The notes: generated from the sequence alone by a model not told the origin. 64,000 nucleotides of DNA from Brachynemurus nebulosus (GCA_035578155.1 JAPWDM010000045.1:115001-179000); one strand, 5' to 3'; counted from the first letter of the stretch, positions 11,061 to 22,634 are shown. Program-made: numbers and translations.

Positions 11061-12298
11061 CCATTTTTACATCGGAATTGAATGTTATTGTTAAATATGT
11101 TTTAAAAGCATTATGTTTATTCTAAATACAAGTAGGCGAATAGTAATTTTAAAAAATTTAAAAAAAAGTGAACTTACTTTTATGACAAATGAAATACATA
11201 CATATTAAGTAATTTAAAGATGTTATTAAAGTCACTGTTTATTTATAAATTAGGAATTTTGGATTTTTAGTATTTATAAAATAGAAATTTTGGATTTTTT
11301 TGGAAAGAAAAAATATCTTTATAAAAGCCTTCCAGTTTACTATTGAAGGTCCTTTTTTAATATTTAAAACTAAAACATAAAGGCAATTAGCGGATAAACA
11401 TGGGCAGGAATGTCCTCGTACGAATTGTGTTGGCTTTTTTGCTGCTACCTGTTTTCGGCACAAAATTGAAATTTACTGAGATACAGCCCTTAAATACTTA
11501 AAACCTTTTTTTAAAGCCTCGATCAGCCGAACACTCATCACCAGTTTTGAAACCAACAAAATGACAATTTGGTTGTAGACTTTCAATCACATTTCGTTTG
11601 TAGACATTCAATACCGAAGATGAAGGGGAAAATTCGACTACCGTGATGGGGCCCCGCTGCTCACGGCGTTTTTTTTTAAATATAATTTATAAACATAATT
11701 TTACAACGTTTTTACAACCTTTTTTCAACAATGTTTTTATATTGTTACAACATAAGTGCACGAAAATTAAAAAAAAATAAATGGTATACAAATATAATAA
11801 CTGAAGAATATCAATACATTATTTAATTTTTGATAAAAGAAAATTTTTTCGCTGAGATATACTTTAAAATGAAATTATTCCAGCATTTTCTTCTAAATTT
11901 CAATACCAAAATAGCGTATGCAAAACCATTTTGCCATATCGGTATGATTTTAAATAGCAGAATATATTGTAAATTTTACAAACACATAAAATATCACCTA
12001 AATTTCAAATTGCATAATTGTCAGCAAGAAATGCACTGAAAATCTGATGGTATGGTTCAGTGGATGTATTGCAAGTTCTACGCTTGAGTTATTAATTTCA
12101 TAAGATATATTTCTATTGCAATTTAATATTTTAGAATATGACACAATTTTAATATTGTACGTTCTAATTTAATAACAATGTAGTCAGAGTAATTACACTG
12201 TACCGCCTGTACCCTGTCAGCAATTACATATAATTGCAGTTGTCAAAATAGTGTACCAATTGGACGTTTCATCATTATAGGTTATTATAACCCTCAAC

Positions 12299-12558
12299 CA
12301 GGGCTCGCTCCAGGGGGAGCAACCCGGGCATTTGTCCGGGGCGGTAAATTTTAAGGGCGGCATTTTTGTAAAATTTGTAAAAAGAGAGTGGTATTTTATA
12401 ACTGACGAGCAAAACAAGAAAAGTTGCCCGGGTCGGCAAATTTTAAAGGCGTGATTTCTAAAAGCTGATGAGCAAAAAAAAAAAAAATTCACCAGTTTTA
12501 CACCGGGGCGAAATTTTTCCTTTTTGCCCGGGGCGGCGTAAATGCTAGAGCGGGTCCT
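12299..12558. mobile_element. Short hAT-like element (family W), ~260 bp
   Basis: Left end cagggctcgctcc and right end ...gagcgggtcct form imperfect inverted repeats. Flanks ccctcaac and gcctcaac match at seven of eight bases, consistent with an old 8-bp duplication. The interior repeats gcccggggcgg...aaattttaagggcgg motifs. Related text at 31255-31435 marks a second, more decayed copy. Confidence 0.55.
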
Positions 12559-12577
12559 GCCTCAACATGTTAACGTA

Positions 12578-13079
12578 GTTGCTCTCTGACAGTCAGGTAC
12601 AAAAATATATCTGAGCGATATACATACTTCAATACCAATAATACGAGCCCTTACCGAAAAAAAAAATTGACCACCCCAATTGTGAGAAAAACGATTTCAA
12701 AGTTTTGTAATTTTAACACAGGCTCATATGGGAAAACTCAATTTTTTTTTTTGAATAAAATGAAAACGTGTCAATAGAATTTGATAAAAATTTAATATGT
12801 TATAAAATACAAAGTTACAAACCATATTTAGTAAGAAATAAAAATTATTCACCACGTCGTTTTTGAAATATAATTTATAAATGTCATTTTACAACGTTTT
12901 TACAACGCTTTTTCAACAATGTTTTTATATTGCTACAACATAAGCGCCCGGAAATTAAAACAAACAAGTGGTATACAAATATAATCACTGAAGAATATTA
13001 ATACATTAAGTATTTAATTTTTGATAAAAAAAATTTTCTTTTTGAGATATACTTTTGTACCTGACTGTCTCAGAGCAAC
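12578..13079. mobile_element. TA-flanked MITE, ~502 bp
   Basis: Inverted ends of about 35 bases start gttgctctctgacagtcagg at the left, with the near complement ending gtctcagagcaac at the right. TA dinucleotides flank both sides (12576-12577 and 13080-13081). Its core is a direct relative of 9735-9957 joined to 11665-11862, showing that core without the repeat-Z insertion. Confidence 0.65.
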
Positions 13080-13152
13080 TAAGTTAAATAAATATCTAGA
13101 GAAGTTTCGTTAAAATCTTTTGAAAAATCGTTCTAGTTACCAACTACCTTAA

Positions 13153-13544
13153 TATTGTTTTAAAAATTTTACGGTTTGGCAGATAATTTAATCTTTTGAA
13201 TGCATATATACATACGCAGTACACACTTGCTTTAACTATTGTATAAGTTAATTAGATTTTATTCAGTATTGTCACAGTATCGTGTATGGTTAACTTGGTT
13301 ACATACATTATTGTTAATAACTACCTATGTTTAGTTGTAAATATACTATTGTCCATAGTATTACGTGAATTCAACCAACCATTGATTATATTTCTATATT
13401 ATGATGGGATCAAATATTAAATCAACTGGTATGACACTGTGACAGACATGTTTAATATCCTGCCTCACCACTCCAGTCATTCGGAACAAACAGATAACTG
13501 TTTCCTCTTTCAAAATAATTTTTTGAAGTGAAAACTTCTTTAGC
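13153..13544. other. Unannotated spacer
   Basis: AT-rich sequence without a recognisable gene, RNA or repeat boundary. Confidence 0.4.
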
Positions 13545-13770
13545 GGCGTTGTACACTTTTTTTGTAATGGGTAAAAAATGTTAAACTCGCGTCAGGTCAC
13601 GTGACCTGATCGAAAATTCGTAAGATCTGATCAAAAATTGTAAGACGGATGGAAAGTAGACAGTCAGTAGAGCAGACAATAAACTGCGTTGTACACTTTT
13701 TTTGTAATGGGTAAAAAATGTTAAACTGGCGTCAGGACACGTGATCTGATCGAAAATTCGTAAGACGACA
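13545..13770. repeat. Two direct copies of an ~85-base unit, 140 apart
   Basis: Copies at about 13545-13625 and 13685-13765 share gcgttgtacactttttttgt and gggtaaaaaatgttaaact, then a cacgtg-centred palindrome region and ctgatcgaaaattcgtaaga. The second copy has lost symmetry in the palindrome. Confidence 0.8.
13592..13609. promoter_or_regulatory. 18-bp perfect palindrome centred on CACGTG
   Basis: The sequence tcaggtcacgtgacctga is perfectly symmetric and contains a CACGTG E-box. The downstream duplicate reads tcaggacacgtgatctga, with symmetry broken at two positions. E-boxes bind bHLH proteins in animals; a role here is inference, and no gene is adjacent. Confidence 0.35.
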
Positions 13771-13826
13771 GTACATAACAGTAGACAGTAGTACAGAATA
13801 CAGAACGAACGGTAGTATCTCTATAC

Positions 13827-14867
13827 TAGTGATGGGAATAATCGAATGATTTCAATAATCGATTATTTTTAATCGAGTGGTTTTAATAATCGATTAATCA
13901 TTCGATTATTTTTATCGATTTTTTTCATTCGATTATTTTTATCGATTATTTTCATCCGATTATTTTCATTCGATTATTTTTATCGACTATTTTTCGTTCG
14001 ATTATTATTATCAATTATTTATCGATTATATTATTTAGTTATTGAGATGCGATAAAAAATTAAATTTCGATTTTGTAATTTTTTCGGAATCTTTTTATTG
14101 TTATTTTTATTTTCAAATTCAAACCTATAATACAATATATTATTTGTATGAACCATACAACCATAATCCACCTTTCAGTTGTTTTGTTTTTAGGTGGTTT
14201 ATCATATTATCTTCAAAAATCTATTTTTTATAATATTAATGTCCATTAGAGATTAAACCATTATACCTATTCTGTGATCATTACTAATTACAGTATTATC
14301 GGTTTTTTCATTTTAATAGTCAGCACTTTAAAACGTTGACGGTCATAATCTATAATGACGAAACACCCCACTAGCACAGTATTTTGACAACTAGTACACT
14401 TTATATATACAATTGTTGACGTAGCACAGCGTTGTGTCATAATTAGTTAGGTTTTACTTGACGGTGCACATACAGCGCTCATGACCATTAACGTATCAAT
14501 AAGGAAGCACCCCTGCTAGGTTGTACTATTCATCTTATGCCAAACATCGCCAATCATAGTTACCATAAAACCTTTTTTTTATTTAAACTGTTGTCTGTTT
14601 TCAATAGATATGACGATTGACGACTCACTAAATAATTATTACATGATATTTTGTAGGATCACTTAAAAGAATCGAATTTGTCTTATCTCGAGATATTTTT
14701 AAAACTCTTCGATTGAAAAATAATCGAATGATTCAATATGTCGAGATATTTTTTTAAAATCATTCGAATGAAAAATAATCGAATGATTTTATTATATCTC
14801 GAGATATCTCGAGATATTTTAATAATCGAATGATCGATTAATTTTCATTCGATTATGCCCATCACTA
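13827..14867. mobile_element. Non-autonomous hAT element, 1041 bp, perfect 8-bp duplication
   Basis: The perfect duplication ctctatac (13819-13826 and 14868-14875) flanks inverted ends tagtgatgggaataatcgaa and ...attatgcccatcacta. Both subterminal regions are packed with motifs such as attcgattattttt, atcgatta and ctcgagata in alternating orientation, as expected for arrays of transposase-binding sites. An open frame at 14042-14233 has no hAT similarity that I can see. This is among the clearest elements of the window. Confidence 0.9.
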
Positions 14868-14875
14868 CTCTATAC

Positions 14876-16143
14876 TACTGAAACCAGTGTAACGCGAAAG
14901 GACAGATAGATATATACGGGTTTACTCCAATAGCACTAATTTTAAGCCCTATCTCATTAAACATTAATTTTAGAATAGAGATAAAAAATTTTTAAAAAGA
15001 GATTCTTGTAGGGATTACCGAAGAGAACATTTGTGCAAAATGTGAACTCCCGGAAATGTTTTTTTATATTGTTTAAACAATATTGAAAATTCATAAATAG
15101 CGTTTTTTGAGCTTTCACCGCTTACGTAGCGAAAACGGTGATAGATACATTAAAAAGTGTTAAGACCTTTTTTGTAGAGAATCGAATTCTCTACAAAAAA
15201 GTCAGCGAGAGCACCTGTCTATCTTGTACAGGTGAAAAGATACAGCGCTCCAAACGCGCACTCAAAAGTTCACTTTTTCTAGCGTTCCGGCAGGGTGTGC
15301 CGTGTACGATAGCGCAATAAATAAATATTGTATTCTACCACATAAATGATAGTACTTTTATACTGATAATTAAAGCAATTCGTGCAAAATTATTCCCTAA
15401 CCATTCCAAAATATCAAAAATGCACAACGTTAATATTCAAGTTGAAGTTTTCACTTCTGCCGGCACTCCCGGAGTGCAACCCGTCGTTTTTTTTATGTCA
15501 TTTTTACTGATTTAACGTTATAAAATTCCTTTTTTGGGTTTTTAAAATCTTTACATTCACTTTGCGAATTTAGGAGTTGATGCTACAAATTGACGTCGAA
15601 ATCTGTGAAAATTTGTTAGGCTTTATGTAAGGGGCTCTCTACAACGGTTTTGTTACAGACCTTTGATTTTTAGGTGACTGTAACGGAAAAATAAATAAAT
15701 AATAAAGTTTCTTGAAGGTTGTTACATGTCTAATGTAAGAGTTTGTTGTTTATAAGTTGTTATTAAAACAATTCGTTTATGCAGCATACATAACACTAAC
15801 GTACGACAACCTGCAGATTCTAGTAATTAGGAAACAATTTACTGTTATGAAGCTACATTTAGATTGATTATCATTTTATTTTTTGCGAAGAATTGAAAAG
15901 GCGTTTCGGCACCTACAATTTTAGAAATTAAGCCCTGATGTAAAGTAATAAAACTCTGGGAAAGAAGGAAGACTGATTAATAACTGACTACAATGACAAT
16001 AATTTGTTCTGCACTCAGTTCTTACCAAACTTTCGTGCTCAATATTCTATACCAAAAAATTTCGTATCGATATTAGCCCCAATTACTTCTCTCATTTATA
16101 GAAACACACACATATTATTCAGCGAACTCAATAACAAAATATA
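14876..16143. other. Spacer with a long hairpin
   Basis: A near-perfect hairpin lies at about 15164-15203, with arms like ttttttgtagagaat around a CG centre. An open frame at 15138-15320 runs across it and is probably chance. No other structure is supported. Confidence 0.45.
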
Positions 16144-17101
16144 GGGGAAGGTCGCCCAAAGCGGGTACCCCTCTTAAAGCGGGTAAGCGCTTGTATATCG
16201 TTGTATCGAATGTTTTTGTCAGGTCGTGTGTATACCGAGATTAACCGAGTATCAACCAATATCAGTCAGTTGCACTTGAACGCTTGTGTCGTTTAATGTC
16301 CTAGTTAAGCTTAATCAAATTTTTTTGTTGGTTTTGTTAAAAATTTTGACGATAAATATTCCGTGACTAGTCACAAACCTTTTTATTTGTAATCTTTTTG
16401 GTATTACCATATTATGTTATCATCATTTGACTTTTAATGTAGAAAAAGGTAGACATGTATCGGCTTGCATTTTGAAATTATTCTAAGTTAACAAAATTAA
16501 GTCTTTTTGGGCAAAGCGGGTATGGGCAAAGCGGGTAGACAAAATAGAAGCATCTTAATGGAAAAAATTGTTGGAAGGGGAAAAAAAACAATTAATCTTT
16601 TTTTTACGACGGAATAAGGGAAAAACCTTAAAAAAAAATATTTCTGCCTTGTTTGTGGTGATTTTGATGTGGAATCACCTGAAGTAATATATTCCAATGT
16701 GGAGGTTGTAAAGAAAGTTACAGTTAATTGTTATCAATTTATTATTTTTGTCTTTTTGTCAATTTTTTTTACTTAATTATTATTATTGTTAAGTTCTATA
16801 TGATTAAGAAAGTTTATATTAAAAGATAATAACAGTATTTAAATACATAATGTACTTACCCGCTTTGCCCAAAGGGGGTTACCCGCTTTAGGATACCTAT
16901 ACGGGCAAAGCGGGTTTTTGCAGAGGTTTTGTATTTTCTTTATTAAAAATAAATATCGTATAAACATTTCTTAAGCGAAGTTTCATTTTAAAGTTCGATA
17001 ACTATTCTATCTGATAATATAAAAAAGATCTGCTTATCGAGGTCAAAAATCACTTTTTCGGGCGTTTAATCTTAGCTTACCCGCTTTGGGCGACCTTCCC
17101 C
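16144..17101. mobile_element. TA-flanked element with repeated AAAGCGGGTA phrase, 958 bp
   Basis: TA at 16142-16143 and 17102-17103 flanks inverted ends: ggggaaggtcgcccaaagcg at the left, and its complement at the right. The phrase caaagcgggta or its complement recurs inside near 16170, 16510, 16530, 16860, 16885 and 16905. On the + strand from 16558 a short reading MEKIVGRGKKTINLFF, a stop, then KYFCLVCGDFDVESPEV might be the tail of a pogo/Tc1-type transposase with a cysteine pair; that is tentative. TA target and ends fit the Tc1/mariner/pogo group. Confidence 0.75.
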
Positions 17102-17438
17102 TAATTTATGAACTAGTAATAATTCTCCAATCAATAATTTTGTACAACTAGCAATAAGTACATATATCTTGGCAGTTTGATGATTTGCCAACAATAAATA
17201 TTTATATATTTCAACATAATGTCTGTTCAATGTAGACAATTAATTTCATTTCAATATCACATCTGACAAAACAACATTTTGCAATTTATTATTGTTAGGT
17301 TGTCTGAAAAAACCTTTTCGTCTTTTACAATAATCTAGCCACTGAATTCTCTGTGGTCTCACAAATGGTGATGTGTCAATCAGCTTTAATTAAGACCTTC
17401 AATTTACACAAAATAAACAAACGTTTATGCTATAAAAA
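17102..17438. other. Unannotated spacer
   Basis: AT-rich sequence; nothing defined. Confidence 0.4.
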
Positions 17439-17770
17439 ATACCCCCTGTCGCAGCATCCTGTTTAACATAGCGAATTTCCGTTAACAAAAATTAGTTTTT
17501 CTTGGAAACTAGTTGACACAGAATAAATGTTAAAAAAAAATTTCTCCTCTTTCCAATGGTGTTAAAAAATATCGCAACTCGCAAGAACTGTTAAATTTAG
17601 GGAAATTTTGATAAAAAAACTTATTTTTCACGAAAAATTCCCAAAAGACTACGTTCCGAACATCGGATGCGCCTGGTTGAAGAACTCATCCAAGATTTTT
17701 GGACTTCCAATGTTTTCACTAAATTTCCTGAAAATAAGATGTTTTGTTCGATAGTTATAGCGCGAACACA
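17439..17770. repeat. Repeat X, diverged single copy
   Basis: Head (ccctgtcgcagcatcctg, then catagcgaatttcc, then ggaaactagttga) followed by the tail ending in gcgcgaacaca, in the same order as the left arm at 2037-2253 but with many substitutions and extra middle sequence. It is not palindromic, so a single arm is a valid form of the family. Confidence 0.7.
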
Positions 17771-18348
17771 TGAACATTATCTACATAATTATATCCGTTC
17801 ATATATATAGCTATTATGCTATTACTGTTTAAGTTAAATTTTGCTTGCCGATTGACTAGAGACCGAAGCAAAAGTATTTTTAGTCCCTTGGGACTAAAAG
17901 TGACAATTTACTCCCTTTTACGAAAGATTAAATCAAGTGTATTACCTAGTCCCTGCAGCTGCAAAAAACGATTTTAACTCATAGCTAAACAATTTATTTT
18001 TTATTTGCATTTTTAAACTATTCAGATAATTTTAATATAATATTTATTACATTGATGTGAGTTTTGCTACTCACAGTTATTGTTAGATTAGGCGTCAAGT
18101 ATTTTTAAACGGAAAAAAATCCAACTAAATAATTTTTTTCAGTGGTTGTTAATTTTGGTGCCATTAATAAATTGTGAAGTTTTCTCCCTTCAACGGCCCA
18201 ACCCAATTGTAGGAAGAGAAAATATTTCATGATTTATTTCAAATTTACGGGAAAAATATTCAATTAGAGGCCGAAGGGGGGGGGGGGGGGGGGAATTTTC
18301 CAGGGATAGATCGGTCCGGGCTTGAGTAGACAGAGTGACCCGAAAATA
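17771..18348. other. Spacer with an 18-base G run
   Basis: A homopolymer of 18 G lies at 18276-18293, striking in such AT-rich DNA. Near 17880 is the palindrome tagtcccttgggacta. No gene is seen. Confidence 0.6.
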
Positions 18349-18350
18349 TA

Positions 18351-19135
18351 CACGGAGAGAAAATTCCTATAAAAATTAATGTGCTCAGCACTACAATCGA
18401 CGTGTAAAAGGCGAACATATTAAATTCTGTAAGGTAAAAATATAAAGATTATAATTAATCATAAAAAATTTAAAGGATGGAATGTTCTTTTCGTAATATT
18501 ATCTCCGTAAAATTTGTAAAACAGCACAGTAAAAAGTTCCATTACCGACAAAAAATAATTTTTAATTGTGTTTATTAAAAAAATTACCATGCTAACATGC
18601 TAATAATAGAAAGAAAAAAAACAGAAAGAAGGTTGGTTTTGTTGGGAACGCTGTAATGAAATGTACCTCAATCAGCGAGTTACATGGGTTACATGCGAAC
18701 CATAGGTGTGGACTGTGGAAGAAACTTTCTCAGACAGCTCGCACCAAGCAGCTAGCACAGCTAGTAGTCAGTTGCTTTTACACTCTTTTAGGATGATGTC
18801 ATCGTTTAATTCATCTTTTTGTTATTTACCTATCTTTAGTATATATATTAGGAATATATTGTTGGCAATCATTTTTGTATACATGTTTTTACAGGTACAG
18901 TGCAACCAATATAAGGTCGCGAGTCAGATGCGCAAATGAAAGAGTACGACAACAAGAATTAAACTATAATATACATGCATAAGAGTGTGATAAAAGTTGT
19001 GTTAGCACCACATTAAATTTTACCATGCTAGCACATATTTTTTATTTTGGTCGTCGATCGCGCACGGGTTGTAGGGGAGCATGGTAATTTTTCTGAAATT
19101 TTCTCTACAAAAATTATAGGATTTTCCTCTCCGTG
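18351..19135. mobile_element. TA-flanked inverted-repeat element, 785 bp
   Basis: Ends cacggagagaaaattcctat and the complement of cacggagaggaaaatcctat are inverted for about 26 bases with few mismatches. TA flanks both sides (18349-18350 and 19136-19137). Interior motifs taccatgctaacatgc and taccatgctagcac recur. There is no transposase; the open frame at 18706-18939 shows no known domain. Non-autonomous, class not certain. Confidence 0.75.
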
Positions 19136-19137
19136 TA

Positions 19138-20159
19138 GGTGCTAAAAATAACATTAAAACAGCAGTTCTAGAAATTTAAAAGTAGGACTTTTCTCGCTTT
19201 CCCTTTTTTTTTTGCTTGTCGGCTATTTGCTCGTCAACTTGGATATAGTGATTTCTTCCCGATACCACCCCGAGTTTCCGAAGGAATTAGTTCGCCACTG
19301 TGTTCAGTACAATATTAGAGCTTATAAGATTGTCTACAGTTTATAAATTTATTTTTGACCAGGTTAATATTTCTTCGGAAAATGTCCTAATGAAGGTTAT
19401 GTTAAATGACTTAATTATTAAATTCTACAATATTCATAAAAATTATATTAAGTGACAAGTATGCAACGGTCTACTCCTTCTTTTTGTAGTAAGTCCTACA
19501 CATTCTTTTCTTCGTCTACTTAATTCTCTAAGATCGGCATATCATGCATATCTAGAGATTTGCCTTCACTTAAATTTTTCCTGCAAATTTAAGATAAAGT
19601 TTCCACCATCATTGCAGCTTGCTATGAGCATAATGGCAGCGAAACTTACTCAGCGCCTACTTTAAACTAACAAAAAACGAATAAAAAAATTATATTTAAA
19701 CTAACAAAAAATAATATATTTTTCCTTCCGCGCTGGAGGCAAAAAATTTCAGACTTTATTCAAACCAAATTAAATAACTCTTCCATGAAAGAAAATCTTT
19801 GGTCGGAATTTTTTTCAAATTTCGTCTTACATATAAACTATGCAACTGGTCTAACTGTAAGATATAAATAATATTATACATTAAAAAAAAATATATTAAC
19901 AATGCATTTAATATTTTTTCAATCTTCTCTGTCACGAATAATAAAGTTTTTAATTTAAACATTAACAACATCACATAGTTATTGAACATTCATAACATTT
20001 CTGACAGAAGATATAAAACAGTTCTAGTTAATTACACCAGAATTTCGTCATTACCGTTTATAAATAATAAAAAAACTTCTTACATCGAAATTTCTTACAC
20101 TTAGTAGTTACTAAATTACTTATGAAGATTTTTAAAAGTTGATACAATTGTCCATTTCA
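19138..20159. other. AT-rich spacer
   Basis: No defensible gene. A minus-strand open frame at 19756-19989 is rich in I, L, F and K, as expected by chance. Confidence 0.4.
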
Positions 20160-20875
20160 GATTTTGCTTCCGAGACTATACTCAAGCAACGAAAGCATTA
20201 TGATCACTTTTGAAAAATAAGAAATTTTTTCCCTTTAAAATAAAATTTTTTATGCATACTTTACGTTTCAGAACTTCCTGAACAATTTTGGTTTGGTGTC
20301 TGTCCGTCTGTGTATCGCCAGTTTGCATCAAGTGGCATAACTTCTGAACTATTCGATTGTTTTTAATGAAATTTTCAGAAATTATGCAGTTTGGTTCCTA
20401 GATGGTTCCCTATGAATTTAATCGAAATCGGAGAAACGGTACCATGTCATTCCATTAATATACTAAATTGCGCCAAATGGCATAACTTCTAAACTATTCA
20501 ATTCTTTTTTATGATATTGTCAGAAATTATGCGGTCTGGTTCCTAGATGGTTCCCTACAAATTTCATTGCATTCGAAGTAATAGTATCCACGGCACTACC
20601 ATGAAATACCATTAAATGTCAATATCTTATTTACTGCTAGTCCCACTTCGTTCAAATTTTTGAAGTATTTTGGGGGTTAGTTTCTAAAATATTTTTGCTA
20701 TTATTTTATAATTTCGCCTTTAAGTATTTTGAGTTACAACAATTTTTTATGAACTTTAAGGCGAAAATATAATTTCACGGTATATATATTTGGTAGAATA
20801 CTGTTCTAAAGTCTTTTACGAGTACGAGGAAGCTGTGTGCCACACCCCATTGGCAGCGTATTTTACTTATATTTA
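20160..20875. repeat. Repeat Y, copy 1
   Basis: Shares with 37876-39065 a long collinear text: gcttccgagacta, gtctgtgtatcgccag, ataacttctgaactatt, aattatgcagtttggttcct, and a right part like gagtacgaggaagctgtgtg...cacccc.attgg. Identity is perhaps 75-80 percent by eye. An internal partial duplication (20330-20440 and 20470-20570) repeats the cataacttct...ggttcctagatggttccct section. Non-coding interspersed repeat. Confidence 0.75.
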
Positions 20876-21400
20876 CCACACATAGATATTGATTCGTTAC
20901 AGCTGGTTTTTTATACTTTATTATGTAGGTATTTGAAGAGCAAAATGTCAGACCCCTTTATACTATTCCCAGCACTACCACTAGTCTCAAGATAATGATG
21001 TTATGAGGGTAACAACAACAACCTGCTATAAATTTATTTCTAGCGATAATCAACATTTGTTTGCCATGTAGATACGAAGCGTCAACATTTAACTGAAATT
21101 TGCAACTCTTTTATTAAATGAGTGTAAAAAAGTTTTAGAAAAATAACTAATTCTTCTTTACAACATTCCCGTTGTTAATTACTAAAGTTTTAGAACGTTT
21201 CCAGGACTTCCATAAATTTTGCAGATAAGTTGTGTGTGGTAATTCTAAAATCAAACTGCTGTTAGTAACTGTGTGACCTAAGTTAAAACTGGCGTTTGCT
21301 ATTACATGAATAAAACTGACAACTGTTATTTATTCTGCTTTTCAGTTCATAAAAGATTGTTCCGTTCTAAATCAAGCTGCAAATATTAAACTTGTGACGT
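20876..21400. other. Unannotated spacer
   Basis: Nothing recognised on either strand. Confidence 0.4.
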
Positions 21401-21830
21401 ATTTTTAACTAGCTGTACCAGCGACGTCGTTCGCACATAAAATCAATGAGAAGTATATAAGTATAATAACAATAAAGCATTTGCCTAAAACAAGAGTTTT
21501 GCGTAATGTATGCTCAAAATGGTTTTTGTATTTTTCCGAGGAAAGGAAACATTTTCCCGCAATAAAAAGTATCCTAAGTGTTGAGGCAGGTAATAAATTA
21601 TTACCACACCAAATTTCATCAAAATCCGTTCAATAGTTTTTGCGTAATATGTGTACATGCTCATAATGGTTTTTCTTCTATTTTCCCGTAGGAATGAGAC
21701 ATTTTCCCGGAGTAAAAAGTATCTTAGTTGTTGACCCAGGTAATAAATTATCATCATACGTAATTTCATCAAAATTCGTTCAATAGTTTTTGCGTGATGT
21801 GTGAACAGACAGACAGACAAAAATTTTAAA
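21401..21830. repeat. Repeat V, two tandem units ending in (GACA)n
   Basis: Two units of about 165 bases each run through a ttttcccg..ataaaaagtat-type block, taataaatta, and atttcatcaaaatccgttcaatagtttttgcgt. The block ends in acagacagacagacaa. This is a widespread arthropod repeat style, found again at 36041-36592. The minus-strand open frame at 21485-21820 arises from this unit structure and is not a gene. Confidence 0.75.
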
Positions 21831-22151
21831 GATTGCTGATTTGATGTCTACATCAATAACTACAATTTTAAAAAACATTTCATGTACAGAAACGGTCTCG
21901 GTACAGTTTTATATGTACCTATAGATTATTTTAGTTAAGTGTAACTTTTTGACAAATACAAATGCAATTTTATCAATCTGATTATTTTAATTTTAAAATA
22001 TAATACAAATTTCTCTATTACTGGCAGAATTAAAGATGTGTATAATTTTGGTATGCTTTTCAAAATTTTAATGCAGTTTTTTAGCAATAATAATAAATAG
22101 GATTCAAATGTACTTAATATAATTACGCATGGAATTCCTATGAAAATAAAA

Positions 22152-22634
22152 TTTTTCTACTCCTACTATTAAAAGTAACATTTTGTGCACCGCTAACTAT
22201 ATGTAAAAATTAACAATTGCCCACACTGTACGGGAATACAGTGGGAAATTATTTCGCACGCCTTAATATAATAAAAAACTAGGCTGTTCCGTCAGTTTAA
22301 TATACAATATATAGAAATAATACTAAAACTATACATATGTATGTTGATTATTTATTATTGTTTCCATAGTTTCAATGTATGCTTTGGCAAAAATTTGAAC
22401 ATCTTAAATGACATTATAAATTTAAAAAATTTTTACTACTTATTTAAATTTTATTTTAATTATTTATATCAAATTTTACGAAAAAAATGTGCTCGTAGAA
22501 AAAGTATAGTGTAAAATTATTTAAAGCTTATTTCTTACTCATATGAATTGTTGCACTCGCCCTGCGGGCTCGCGCAACAAACTCATATTCGTGAGAAATA
22601 AGCCTCTTTTCCCACTTATTGTACAATATACTAT
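22152..22634. repeat. Repeat Q, copy 1
   Basis: Collinear with 26814-27291: ctact.ctactaaaagtaacattttg, then aaaaattaacaattgc, then taatataataaaaaa.taggctgtt, then tgtttccatagtttcaa, then a hairpin-rich end with gaattgttgcactcgccctg and ttgtacaatatacta. The terminal ~130 bases alone match the MITE type at 28470-28599. No coding sequence. Confidence 0.8.

Larger units (their letters stand above)
9958..11640. mobile_element. Nested repeat Z, inverted ends tagtcgaatttt
   Basis: The ends tagtcgaattttctcc (from 9958) and its complement ggggaaaattcgacta (to 11640) are inverted. Inside are a (TA)n array and a block of ~159-base tandem units. A second, right-truncated copy begins at 46804 with the same left end. 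The insertion interrupts a sequence whose unbroken relative lies at about 12620-13052, confirming that Z is mobile or was once an insert. Confidence 0.7.
9673..13148. mobile_element. 3.5-kb TTAA-flanked element with ~60-bp inverted ends
   Basis: TTAA at 9669-9672 and 13149-13152 bracket inverted repeats of about 60 bases (9673-9733 and 13088-13148) that share ggtagttggt, then aacgattttt, then gattttaacgaaacttctct. Roughly 85 percent of positions match by eye. The interior is a mosaic of nested elements (9958-11640, 12299-12558 and 12578-13079). No transposase is readable. The superfamily is unresolved: TTAA fits piggyBac, but the ends do not start with the usual C-rich bases. Confidence 0.65.

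Noticed and set aside
12217..12492. 91-codon minus-strand frame
   Set aside because: Falls across the short hAT-like W element and its G/C-rich repeats; no protein similarity.
21485..21820. 111-codon minus-strand frame with an internal repeat
   Set aside because: The repeated peptide reflects two tandem units of non-coding repeat V.
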